Notes under the pieces: model-generated
The model's database searches: none
What the model was told of the DNA's origin: nothing
What the model saw: the letters and a program-made list of their open reading frames with translations, nothing else
Shown here: positions 11,267 through 18,914 of the stretch, in pieces
Layout: every line of letters begins with the position of its first letter
Numbering within the stretch: the stretch's first letter is position 1
Origin: a bacterium
GTDB lineage: Bacteria; Actinomycetota; Thermoleophilia; Solirubrobacterales; Solirubrobacteraceae
Length of the DNA stretch: 64,000 nucleotides
Reading direction: 5' to 3'
Assembly (NCBI GenBank): GCA_021323635.1
Contig: JAJPKQ010000012.1
Coordinates: forward strand, 1 to 64,000
Program-made: the position numbers and the translations under genes

Positions 11267-12310
11267 CTAGAGGGCTTGCTCGGCCAGCTGCGCCAGCGCG
11301 CGCAGCTGGCTGACGCGCTCCTCGCGGGTGAAGGCAAGGGGCGTGACGCCGAGCGTGCCCACGCCCGCCTCACGGTAGGCGGCAAGGCGCTCGCGCACCC
11401 GCTCAGGCGAGCCGCAGAGCGAGACCATGTCGATCAGCTCAGTCGGGATCGCGGCCATCGCCTGCTCGCGCTTGCCCGCCAAGAAGAGGTCCTGGATCTC
11501 CGCTGCCGCCTGCTCGAAGCCGTAGCGGCAGACGAGGGCGTTGTAGAAGTTGCGCTCGCGTGAGCCCATGCCGCCGACGTAGAGGGCGATGAACGGTCGG
11601 GCCAGGTCGCGCGCGCGATCCTCGTCTGCGTCGATGCAGACGTTGACGGTCGGAGCGATGTCGAAATGCTCGAGCGAGCGGCCCGAGCGCGCCGCGCCCT
11701 CCTCGAGCGCCGAGCGCAGCTGCTTGGCGTGCTCAGGCGAGAAGAGGGTCGGCATCCAGCCGTCTGCGATCTCGCCGGCAAGCGCCGTGTTCTTGGGGCC
11801 AATCGCCGCCAGGTAGATCGGGATGCGCTCCTGGAGGGGCGCGATCGTCAGCTTCAGCGCCTTGCCCTGGCCTCCGGGCAGGGGCAGGGTGAGGGTCTCG
11901 CCCTCGTACTGCACCCGTTCGCGGGCGAGCGCCATGCGCACCACCGCGATGTACTCGCGCGTGCGCTGCAGCTGGCGGGCGAAGGGCTGTCCGTGCCAGC
12001 CTTCTGCTACCTGCGGGCCGGAGGAGCCGATGCCCAGCAGCATGCGTCCGCCTGAGAGCTGGTCGATCGTGGCTGCCGTCATCGCGGTCATCGCAGGGCT
12101 GCGCGCTGGCATCTGGAAGATCCCCGAGCCCAAGCGGATCCTGCTCGTCTGCCCGGCAAGCCAGCCGAGGACGGTTGCAGCGTCCGAGCCGTAGGCCTCG
12201 GCGCTCCAAACCGAGTCATATCCCAGTCGCTCGGCTTCCTGGACGATCTCAAGCTGGTCTGCCGAGCTGAGGCCGAGGCCCCAGTAGCCGATGTGCACGC
12301 CAAGCTTCAT
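11267..12310 (-). CDS. LLM-class (F420/FMN-dependent) oxidoreductase
   Basis: Luciferase-like TIM-barrel flavin/F420 oxidoreductase, 347 aa. The N-terminus KLGVHIGYWG, the segment GYDSVWSAEAYGSDAATVLGW and IDQLSGGRMLLGIGSSGPQV are characteristic of the actinobacterial F420-dependent LLM subfamily. Further on, IYLAAIGPKNTALAGEIADG and the C-terminal GSPERVRERLAAYREAGV continue the family pattern. The specific substrate is not deducible. Its stop is 2 nt before the glycosyltransferase start; the SDR gene ends 9 nt upstream of this ATG. The three genes look like one operon acting on one small molecule. Confidence 0.88.
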   Translation of the reverse strand: MKLGVHIGYWGLGLSSADQLEIVQEAERLGYDSVWSAEAYGSDAATVLGWLAGQTSRIRLGSGIFQMPARSPAMTAMTAATIDQLSGGRMLLGIGSSGPQVAEGWHGQPFARQLQRTREYIAVVRMALARERVQYEGETLTLPLPGGQGKALKLTIAPLQERIPIYLAAIGPKNTALAGEIADGWMPTLFSPEHAKQLRSALEEGAARSGRSLEHFDIAPTVNVCIDADEDRARDLARPFIALYVGGMGSRERNFYNALVCRYGFEQAAAEIQDLFLAGKREQAMAAIPTELIDMVSLCGSPERVRERLAAYREAGVGTLGVTPLAFTREERVSQLRALAQLAEQAL

Positions 12311-12319
12311 CCCGTGCCC

Positions 12320-13042
12320 CTAGAAGGTCTCGTCGGGCCGCGCGAAGATGATCTCCGGCACGACGCAGTTGGGAGAGGTTCGAAGCAGGAAGCGCACCGA
12401 CTCGGCGATGTCCTGGGGGCGGATCATCTTCTCCGGCGGCACCGAGCCCTTGACGAAGTCGGTCATCGCGGTGTCCACGAAGGCCGGGCAGAGCGCGGTC
12501 GACTTGATGCCGAGTGTCCCCAGCTCCTTGTTCATCGCTTCGGTGAAGCCGACAACGCCGTGCTTGGTGGCCGAGTAGACCGAGAGCCAGGGCTGGCCGC
12601 GCTTGCCGGAGATCGAGGAGGTGTTGACGACGAGCGCCTGCCCGTGCTCGGCGCCTGCTGCCTTCAGCAGCTCCAGGCACTCGCGGTAGAAGATGATCAC
12701 CGAGCGCAGGTTGACCTCAAGCTGGAGGTCCAGGCGCTTGGTCTCGATCTCGCCGACCGGGGCGCCGACGCCGACGCCGGCGTTGTTCACGAGCACGTCA
12801 AGGCGCACGAAGCGCTCGCGGTGCTCGGCAACGACGCGCTTGATGTCCTCCTCGAGCGCCATGTTGCCGGCGACGGTGTGAACCTGATGGCCGCGCTCGC
12901 GCAGCGGCGCCGCCGCCTGCTCGAGCTTCTCGGGGCGGCGCGAGGACATCGTGATCGCATAGCCCTCCGAGCAGAGCATCTCGGCGATCGCAAGCCCGAT
13001 CCCGCTCGATGCGCCGGTGATGAGTGCTGCGCGTTCTGCCAT
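12320..13042 (-). CDS. Short-chain dehydrogenase/reductase
   Basis: NAD(P)-dependent classical SDR, 240 aa. The cofactor motif TGASSGIG is at residues 9-16, NNAG at about 86-89, and the catalytic Ser (142/143), Y156 and K160 appear as SSISG and YSATK. The start ATG at 13042 is preceded by a strong GGAGG ribosome-binding site; the 20 extra codons open upstream are rejected for that reason. First gene of the minus-strand cluster with the LLM oxidoreductase and glycosyltransferase. The substrate is unknown. Confidence 0.9.
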   Translation of the reverse strand: MAERAALITGASSGIGLAIAEMLCSEGYAITMSSRRPEKLEQAAAPLRERGHQVHTVAGNMALEEDIKRVVAEHRERFVRLDVLVNNAGVGVGAPVGEIETKRLDLQLEVNLRSVIIFYRECLELLKAAGAEHGQALVVNTSSISGKRGQPWLSVYSATKHGVVGFTEAMNKELGTLGIKSTALCPAFVDTAMTDFVKGSVPPEKMIRPQDIAESVRFLLRTSPNCVVPEIIFARPDETF

Positions 13043-13192
13043 CGCTGACCTCCTGCCGATCGTTTGCAAGCAGGCGCTCGCCTGCGCCCTGGGGCGTATC
13101 AAATCATCCCGCGCCGATCGGCGCTCGGCCCCCGGAGGTCGGGCGCGCCATCATATGAGCCTCCGGCGCGCCGAATGGCTGCTCGCCGGTCC

Positions 13193-13266
13193 GGGCCCGT
13201 AGCTCAGTTGGTCAGAGCTGCCGACTCATAATCGGTAGGTCGCTGGTTCGAGTCCAGCCGGGCCCA
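13193..13266 (+). tRNA. tRNA-Met (anticodon CAT)
   Basis: The acceptor GGGCCCG (13193-13199) pairs with CGGGCCC (13259-13265), with discriminator A13266. The anticodon stem GCCGA/TCGGT encloses CTCATAA, anticodon CAT. The T arm is CTGG-type with TTCGAGT. No CCA is encoded. The acceptor starts with a paired G-C, so it is not the initiator tRNA. It could be elongator Met or a tRNA-Ile with modified C34, which sequence alone does not separate. Its 3' end opens into an accessory island. Confidence 0.93.
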
Positions 13267-13537
13267 ATGCGCAAGACACCTCCTGGGCAATGCCCGCAAG
13301 CGAGCCAAGACACGCCTTCACCTCCGATCCGCGAGGAGCCAGCTGCGGCAGACGCCAGTCTCAGCTCCTGCAAACTCCGTGGAGCAGCAGTCGACCTCGG
13401 CGAGCGGCGCTGCTACGTCGACCGCGAGCCGCTCCTTTGGGACTTATCTGATCTGATAATATGTCGGTGCGGTAGATCCCTCGCTCGAAGATGTCCTGAG
13501 CAAGGCGGCTGAGCTCCAGGAGCTGGTCCCCGGGGCG

Positions 13538-14137
13538 GTGCTCGTAGGTGGAACCGCAGCGGCAGTCCATGCAGGCCACAGGGAATCGGTCGACAATGAC
13601 CACGTGCTGGCCGATCTGGCTGAGCGCTTCGACTCGATCCTCGAGAACCTGGAGGCGCTGGGGGACTGGTCGATGAGCAGAGCGCAGCCGGGGAAGATCA
13701 TCCTCGGTGAGCTTGGCGGGATCGAGACCGGAATTCGTCAGCTGCAGCGCAGTCGAGCGCTTGAGACGACCAATGTCGAGGTCCGCGGACGCAAGCTGGC
13801 AGTGCCGACGCCAGAGGAGATCCTCCGCATCAAGGCCTGGCTGGCGCTCACGCGCAACCAGACGCGCGACTACCTCGCCATCGCGGCTCTCGCCGATCGC
13901 CTGGGAGTCGACCATGCGGCGGCAGTCCTGCGGGGCATGGACGACTATTACGCGGACATCAACCAGCGGCCGGAGGCTGTCGTCACGCAGCTCGTCCGAC
14001 AGCTGGCTGATCCACGTCCACGCGACGGGCGCGTGACGAGGGAGCTTGGAAGCTACAAGGGGCTGGCCGAGCGCTGGCATGACTGGTCGGCGGTCTGCGG
14101 GGTGCTGGCGGAACTGGCGGAGGCGATCGTCTCGTGA
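13538..14137 (+). CDS. Nucleotidyltransferase (AbiEii-like), toxin-type, start unclear
   Basis: Resembles the AbiEii/AbiGii-type nucleotidyltransferases: LVGGTAAAVHAGHRESVDNDH provides the GG-G-S and D-x-D/H elements of the fold near the N-terminus, and VPTPEEILRIKAWLALTRNQ, DYLAIAALADR and YYADI follow. The coordinates use the first standard start (GTG 13538), which cuts close to the active-site loop. Coding-like sequence continues upstream in this frame to 13460 (VDPSLEDVLSKAAELQELV) but without ATG, GTG or TTG; a CTG at 13496 is possible. An ATG at 13461 is out of frame by one base, so a frameshift near the start is also possible. The stop overlaps the next gene's start (GTGA). Probably the toxin of a two-gene system, perhaps damaged. 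Confidence 0.62.
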   Translation: MLVGGTAAAVHAGHRESVDNDHVLADLAERFDSILENLEALGDWSMSRAQPGKIILGELGGIETGIRQLQRSRALETTNVEVRGRKLAVPTPEEILRIKAWLALTRNQTRDYLAIAALADRLGVDHAAAVLRGMDDYYADINQRPEAVVTQLVRQLADPRPRDGRVTRELGSYKGLAERWHDWSAVCGVLAELAEAIVS

Positions 14138-14628
14138 CGGCTCAGTTTCGGCATCTCGCCTTCGATCCGGCCGCGCCGCTCGACCGCTGGCTGGCCGAGG
14201 CGATAGAGACAATCATTGATCGAGGCACCATCTCCGACTGGCGCCGCCTCGCCGACGCCATTCGACGAAACCCGTGGGGCCCGGCGGCACGTACCGCCGA
14301 GGAGGTGGCGCAGTGGGGGGATCACTACGGAGTCGATGCGCTCATCGCGCGCATCGTCAGAGGCGCGCGTGTGCGGGTGACGCAGCGGGGCCGCGAGGAA
14401 TATGCCGCGCAGATCCGCTCGTGGCGAGCTCAAGCAGGGATGACGCTGCGCGAGCTCGCTGCGGCCGCCGGCACCTCGGCCTCGCGCCTCTCTGCGTACG
14501 AGAACGCGAGGGTCGCTCCGACCACCGATGTGCTCAGCCGTCTTCGCCACGCCGCCGGTGCCACGGGCACAGCGGTCAGCGCGGCGGCTCGGAGGCGCCA
14601 CGAGGCCGGTCACCGAGCGGATGATTGA
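14134..14628 (+). CDS. XRE-family HTH protein, putative antitoxin
   Basis: A 164-aa protein with an N-terminal helical region (about 1-85; SDWRRLADAIRRNPWGPAAR) and a Cro/C1-type helix-turn-helix at about 93-145 (IRSWRAQAGMTLRELAAAAG, SASRLSAYENAR). The GTG start overlaps the stop of the nucleotidyltransferase gene, so translation is coupled and the two products probably work as a pair. The order (nucleotidyltransferase first, DNA-binding partner second) is the reverse of classical AbiEi-AbiEii. The likely role is antitoxin and autorepressor. Located just beyond tRNA-Met in an accessory island. Confidence 0.72.
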   Translation: MTAQFRHLAFDPAAPLDRWLAEAIETIIDRGTISDWRRLADAIRRNPWGPAARTAEEVAQWGDHYGVDALIARIVRGARVRVTQRGREEYAAQIRSWRAQAGMTLRELAAAAGTSASRLSAYENARVAPTTDVLSRLRHAAGATGTAVSAAARRRHEAGHRADD

Positions 14629-14838
14629 GCCTCTCGATGCCCGGATTCTCGATCGGCGAGCGCTGCGCTGCGCAGGCGAATGCGCGTGGAGTGAGCCGGA
14701 CATCCGCCGCTGGGGCGAGCGGTCGGAGCCGACGGCCTCGATTTGACCTCCCCCGGGGCCGCGGCCTTGAAAGGTCCTCAGGCTCCGACGCGCTCAATCA
14801 CCGAAGCGCAGCCACCGGCGATGATGACTGGTGGCGAT

Positions 14839-15303
14839 TCACTGCTGCCTTGCCACGTGGCCACGGCTGCCGTGCGAGCAAGACGGCGATCCGGGTGCGG
14901 GCAGATCGGCGGGGCTGCTCGCGAGGCCCTTGCCGATGAGATCGCGAGCGTCGCAGCTGACGAGCCTTGCGCCGGCCTTCAAGGATGCGGCAGCGTATGC
15001 TGCGTGGTAGACGGAGATCGCGTGCTGTTCGGCCAGCTCCGCAGCGCGTGTGAGCAGAGTGCTCGTGCAGAGCGTGATGCCACCGTCGTCTGCGATGCGG
15101 TCGATCGCTTCGAGCAGTGGCAGGAGCCGGTCAGGACTCCGCCATGCGCGCACCGCCACGTTTGCGACCTCGTAGCGGGCGAGGTCGAGCGTGGCGAGGG
15201 TGACGTCCGGATTGGCGAGGAGGGCCTTCGCCGCCTCGTGGAGCTCGTCGTCCAAGTCGAGTGCAGCCAGAATTGCGCTCGCGTCCAGGAACAGCGTCGC
15301 CAC
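14839..15303 (-). CDS. PIN-domain protein, VapC-like toxin
   Basis: A 154-aa PIN-domain protein, expected to be a metal-dependent ribonuclease. D7 (LFLDASAIL), E45 (DLARYEVAN) and D118 (LVSCDARDL) fit three of the four acidic positions. The third conserved Asp, normally in a DAxY-type helix, is His100 here (SVYHAAYAA), which could reduce activity. The GTG start at 15303 follows the antitoxin stop by one base. The C-terminal 25 residues or so beyond the PIN fold are low-complexity. It forms a pair with the ribbon-helix-helix gene upstream. Confidence 0.8.
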   Translation of the reverse strand: MATLFLDASAILAALDLDDELHEAAKALLANPDVTLATLDLARYEVANVAVRAWRSPDRLLPLLEAIDRIADDGGITLCTSTLLTRAAELAEQHAISVYHAAYAAASLKAGARLVSCDARDLIGKGLASSPADLPAPGSPSCSHGSRGHVARQQ

Positions 15304-15304
15304 G

Positions 15305-15526
15305 CTACGGCCTGGTCGCCTTCACGCGCTCGGCGGATCGGCCCCCGTGTCGGCCCGTGTGGTGAAGGAGCGCTCCCATGGCTGCGGCGCGATCTGAGCG
15401 GCGTCGGCGCAGCGCCGCATCGGCGAAGTCCCGTAGAACCGCGCTGCGGGAGGCGCCCATGCGGTTTGCCTGCGCGTCGACCTCGCCGAGAAGATCATCC
15501 GGGAGAGACACCATCACCTTTGCCAC
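15305..15526 (-). CDS. Ribbon-helix-helix antitoxin, VapB-like
   Basis: A 73-aa protein with an N-terminal ribbon-helix-helix DNA-binding domain: the beta strand VMVSLPDDLL is followed by helices containing EVDAQANRMGASRSAVLRDF. The C-terminal tail is basic and would wrap the toxin. The start is taken as GTG 15526 (MAKVMVSL), which matches family N-termini; an ATG at 15514 would remove part of the strand. Its stop is one base from the start of the PIN-domain toxin. Likely neutralises the toxin and represses the operon. Confidence 0.75.
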   Translation of the reverse strand: MAKVMVSLPDDLLGEVDAQANRMGASRSAVLRDFADAALRRRRSDRAAAMGALLHHTGRHGGRSAERVKATRP

Positions 15527-15743
15527 GAAGCAGCGTAGACCAAGGCATACGGTGCCGCCGCCGCTCAGCGCGCCCCTGCCGGTCAGCGGCAGAACGCCGG
15601 GATGACCTGCCTCACCGCCAGTTGCGGCCGCCTCCTTGCCTGGGCGAGCACGGCCCCTGCGGTCATCGCCTGACGTCGCGGCGAGATCAGGTTGAAGCCA
15701 CTGCTCGAAGCCAGCCGCAAGCCCGTGTCCTCCGCTGGCGCGC

Positions 15744-16403
15744 TCAAAAGCCCAGGCGCAGCCAGCGAGGCCGGCGTCTGGTGGCCGGCGCAGCGGCCTG
15801 CTCACGCGTCCATGGATCTGCTGAGGGCCCCGGCGGAGCGGGTGCCCAGCGCTGCAAGCCGGCCAGCTCGACCTCTGCGCTCCAGATCTGCGCGCCATAG
15901 CGCTGCCCCATGTAATGGAGCAGCTTGGCGGTGGCGGTGGCGTCTCCGAGCGCATGGTGTGCGCCCTCGATGCGGATTCCCGCCATCCGGCAGCAGTCCT
16001 GAAGCCTCCAGCCCCGCTGGTAGCGACTCTGGCCGCCAAGCATGTATGCGCGCGCAAGCTCGCCGGTGCAGAGCACCGCCTCAGTTGGCAGCATTGCGCC
16101 GCAGCGGCGAAGCTCGCTGGCGAGGAAGGGGATGTCGAAGCTCGCCGGGTGCGCCACCAGGACGCGGCCGCGCAGCAGCTCCCACAGCTGCGGCGCCACC
16201 TCGGCGAAGTTGGGTGCACCGCGCACGTCCTCGGGGCGGATCCCGTGGATGTCGGTGCGGCCCACCTCGCCGCCGGGGTTGACAAGCGTTGCGTAGCTGC
16301 GCTCGAGCACCGCTTGGGCGTCCAGCTGGCAGACGGCAACCTCCACTATGCGGTCGCTTCTGGGTCGAAGCCCATTGGTCTCGAGATCGACTACAGCGAA
16401 CAT
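15744..16403 (-). CDS. DEDDh 3'-5' exonuclease (DnaQ/PolC epsilon-like)
   Basis: A 219-aa exonuclease of the DnaQ-like superfamily. The four acidic metal ligands and the general base are visible: D6 and E8 (VVDLETNG), D90 (HPASFDIPFL), H149 and D154 (AHHALGDATA). This is the DEDDh type, as in epsilon proofreading subunits and RNase T. A ~45-residue Pro/Arg-rich tail follows the fold. It lies at the right edge of the tRNA-Met island, not next to a polymerase gene, so its role (proofreading, RNA trimming or a defence-type nuclease) is open. The 217 bp between it and the antitoxin show no gene. Confidence 0.85.
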   Translation of the reverse strand: MFAVVDLETNGLRPRSDRIVEVAVCQLDAQAVLERSYATLVNPGGEVGRTDIHGIRPEDVRGAPNFAEVAPQLWELLRGRVLVAHPASFDIPFLASELRRCGAMLPTEAVLCTGELARAYMLGGQSRYQRGWRLQDCCRMAGIRIEGAHHALGDATATAKLLHYMGQRYGAQIWSAEVELAGLQRWAPAPPGPSADPWTREQAAAPATRRRPRWLRLGF

Positions 16404-16536
16404 CGCGATCGGCCTTTGCGCCTGCTCGGCGCCCAGCTCAGTGACCGAGACCCGAGGGCGACGTAGCTTCTGCTTGTGTCAGAGCATAGTCAGCGGCGCG
16501 GCGGCCGATCGCGGTGATCGTCTCAGATCCCTGACC

Positions 16537-17040
16537 CTACGCGTGCGCGACCCTCTGCGGCTCGCGCAGCGACCCGTCGGCGGGGTTAAAGACGAGCCCC
16601 CGGATCTGATCGCGGTGGGTCAGCTCCGGTGCGCTGCGCAGCCGCGCAAGGCTTGCTGCAAGCGCCTGCTCGACGCTCTCAAAGGCGCCGAGGCGCCAGG
16701 GTGGCAGCGCGTTGTCGGCCGCCAGCGCCATGGCGAACTGATCCTCCGAGGCGCCGCAGAGCCCGCATTGGTCGTGCATGAGCACGATCACCTCCTCGGT
16801 CCCGAGCAGGCGCTGTGAGGCCGCAAGCGAGCGGATCGCATCCTCGCTTGCCAGGCCGCCGGCGTTGCGGATGAAGTGGGCGTCGCCGCGCTTGAGGCCG
16901 AGGATCGCGTAGAGGTCAAGGCGCGTGTCCATGCACGCGAGCACCGCGAGGCGGCGCCGGGGCTTTGAGCTCATCTCCGGCGCCGCCAGCTCGCTGGCGC
17001 TGGCCCCAGCATGTGCGAGGGCTCTCTCGGTCTCTGACAC
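16537..17040 (-). CDS. Beta-class carbonic anhydrase
   Basis: Interconverts CO2 and bicarbonate; zinc enzyme of the cytoplasm. It is 167 aa. Zinc ligands are C36 (LACMDTR), H89 and C92 (MHDQCGL); the Asp-Arg dyad is D38/R40. HFIRNAGG follows, as in short actinobacterial beta-carbonic anhydrases of the Rv1284 kind. The GTG at 17040 (SETERAL) is chosen because a TAGCAT hexamer lies 7 nt upstream on the minus strand (17048-17053); the frame is open for about 117 codons more upstream but that sequence is the antisense of the stress-protein gene. Next gene upstream on the same strand is the universal stress protein. Confidence 0.9.
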   Translation of the reverse strand: MSETERALAHAGASASELAAPEMSSKPRRRLAVLACMDTRLDLYAILGLKRGDAHFIRNAGGLASEDAIRSLAASQRLLGTEEVIVLMHDQCGLCGASEDQFAMALAADNALPPWRLGAFESVEQALAASLARLRSAPELTHRDQIRGLVFNPADGSLREPQRVAHA

Positions 17041-17069
17041 GGGTGGGATGCTACCCGCCCGCTCCCCGC

Positions 17070-17783
17070 TCAGGCGGCCTCGGTGAGCTGCTGCTCCTGG
17101 GCGAGCGCGAGGGGGGCGGCGTAGGGGAGCACGACCACCGGCACGCGCGCGCTCTGCAGCGCCCGCTGCGGCGCCCCGGCGAGCTGGAGGAGGCCGTGGA
17201 TGCCCTTTGGGCGCGAGCCCAGAAGAAGCAGGTCGGCGTCCTCCGCGACGGTGCTCGTGCCCGCGCGCGCTGCCAGTGCCTCGGCGCTGCGCTGCGCGCT
17301 CCGCTCCTCGTCGTCTTCGGCGAAGGCGACCGTGGCGATGCGCGCAGGGGCGTGGACGCGGTAGCCGGCCGGCGCGAACGCGATCGGGCATGGCGCGCTC
17401 TGCAGCAGGCGGCGCGCCGCGCTGCCCGGATGCACGTGGCCGGGAGTTGCGTTGTACGCCGAGCCGAAGACGATCATCAGCGGTCGCATCCGCTCCGCAA
17501 GCTCGCGCAGGGCGCTTGCGGTGGTGGCACCCGCAAGGGCGTGGATCGTCACGCCCTCTACGCCGAGGCTCTGCTGGGCGTGGGCGAGCAGGCGCAGGGA
17601 CTCACGGCGCAGAAACTCCTCGCGGCCGTGGACGGCTGCGCTGGGCCTGCTGACCCGAGGGTCGGCGCGGTGCACGGTCGCAAGCGCGAGCGGGGCGCCG
17701 GTGCGCTCGTGCAGCAGGCGCGCGAGCGCCAGTGCGTCCTGTGCGTTGGGGCTTGCGTCGTAGGCGATCAGTATCGGTTGCAT
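17070..17783 (-). CDS. Universal stress protein, tandem UspA
   Basis: A 237-aa cytoplasmic protein with a complete N-terminal UspA domain ([16 protein letters not shown]... with the nucleotide-binding pattern [20 protein letters not shown] at about 106-125) and a shortened second copy (about 145-225, ending [18 protein letters not shown] and VPVVVLP). Tandem Usp proteins bind ATP and respond to stress or stasis; the exact role is unknown. A pair of 9-bp inverted repeats 41-67 bp upstream is a possible operator. Same orientation as the carbonic anhydrase. Confidence 0.88.
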   Translation of the reverse strand: MQPILIAYDASPNAQDALALARLLHERTGAPLALATVHRADPRVSRPSAAVHGREEFLRRESLRLLAHAQQSLGVEGVTIHALAGATTASALRELAERMRPLMIVFGSAYNATPGHVHPGSAARRLLQSAPCPIAFAPAGYRVHAPARIATVAFAEDDEERSAQRSAEALAARAGTSTVAEDADLLLLGSRPKGIHGLLQLAGAPQRALQSARVPVVVLPYAAPLALAQEQQLTEAA

Positions 17784-17824
17784 CTCGGACTTCCTTCGGT
17801 TGGCGGTGGTGAACTCTTGATGCC

Positions 17825-17850
17825 GATTATCGCGCCCGATGGCGATAATC
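17825..17850. promoter_or_regulatory. Inverted repeat upstream of the universal stress protein gene
   Basis: GATTATCGC (17825-17833) and GCGATAATC (17842-17850) are perfect inverted 9-mers separated by 8 bp. A related ATAATCGCGAT block lies at about 17859-17870, giving a third half-site. The stretch is unusually AT-rich for this genome and sits 41 bp upstream of the usp start. It is likely the binding site of a dimeric regulator. Confidence 0.5.
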
Positions 17851-18032
17851 TCGATTCATAATCGCGATATGCACAATAAGTTGGACTTATACCTGTGTGG
17901 CCTGCGCTCGTGCGCGCGCCGCGCCTGTGGCGGGTCGCCGGCGTCAGGCCAGAGGGCGCGATCGCACTTGGCAGGCTGCTCGCAGGACCGGACCCCGTCG
18001 GCGCGCCTGCGGCGAGCCTCGCGCGGGGCTTC

Positions 18033-18914
18033 TCAGGAGCCGCAGTGCAGGGTCGAGAGAGCGCGCTTGGCGGCGCTTTCAAGGGCAGCGCCGGCTTCGC
18101 TCACTTCGCCTGCCGGCGGCGGCGTGACAGGCGGCTGTGGCCCAAAGTCATAGAATTCAACTGTGCTCGTGGCGCTCAGGCGACCGCTCGGCGTGCAGAT
18201 TGGAAGCGTCATCTGGAGGCGTCGCGCGCGCCCCTGCTGGTCGATCCAGACTTCCATGTTGATCGCGCTGAGCCCGGTGATCGCTTCCAGCAGCTTTGCC
18301 GATGCCTGTGCGCCTGCGCGCTGGCTCGGCGGCGAAACTTCAACCAGCCTGTGCAGCTGGATTGTTGCCGCATAGCGCGTCGTCGGCGTGCCGCGCAGCG
18401 TCTGGCTGCCGAGCGCCTTGACGCTTCCGGCCGCCTTGAGCAGCGAAAGCTGTTCGGTCGGGTCAGATGCCGAGGCGCCGCTGGAAGGGATGCCCAGCGA
18501 GGAGATGAGGCTGCCCGCATTCAGCCTCACCCAGCGCTTGCCGCCGGGCAGCTGCTCGGGCAGCCGAGCGTAGACGTCGGGGAGCTCGATGATCTCTTCG
18601 ACGCTCGTGCCGGCCGCGCTGATCGTGATGCGGCCGGATCTCGAGGCTGAGACCACGTAGCCGCTGCCCGTCGCGGTGATCGTGCGACCGGCGACCTGCA
18701 CGGTCGAGCTCAGCGAGAGCCTCAGCCCTTCGCTTGCCTGCGTGGCGTAGGCGGCGCGCTGGATCGCCAGCAGCGTCGCACCGGCGCCGTTGGCGGCGGC
18801 GGCCCGGTGGGTCGATGCTGGCGGGGTATGGCCGGAGGAGCCGCAGCCGCCGAGGGCCGCAAGCGCCGCCAGCAGACCCGCGCCTGCGCCTAACCTTGGG
18901 GATGCGATGGACAC
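18033..18914 (-). CDS. Lipoprotein, LppX/LprG-like
   Basis: A 293-aa secreted lipoprotein. The signal peptide (hydrophobic LLAALAAL) ends at a lipobox LAALGGC with the acylated Cys near residue 24. The mature part has the beta-rich pattern of the LppX/LprAFG family that binds and moves lipids at the cell envelope, with repeated Ser/Thr strands and phrases such as WVRLNAGSL and MEVWIDQQGRARRLQM. The start GTG at 18914 overlaps the start of the divergent dioxygenase gene by 8 nt, and a TAGGGT hexamer lies 7 nt upstream inside that neighbour. No glycolipid gene is adjacent. Confidence 0.78.
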   Translation of the reverse strand: MSIASPRLGAGAGLLAALAALGGCGSSGHTPPASTHRAAAANGAGATLLAIQRAAYATQASEGLRLSLSSTVQVAGRTITATGSGYVVSASRSGRITISAAGTSVEEIIELPDVYARLPEQLPGGKRWVRLNAGSLISSLGIPSSGASASDPTEQLSLLKAAGSVKALGSQTLRGTPTTRYAATIQLHRLVEVSPPSQRAGAQASAKLLEAITGLSAINMEVWIDQQGRARRLQMTLPICTPSGRLSATSTVEFYDFGPQPPVTPPPAGEVSEAGAALESAAKRALSTLHCGS

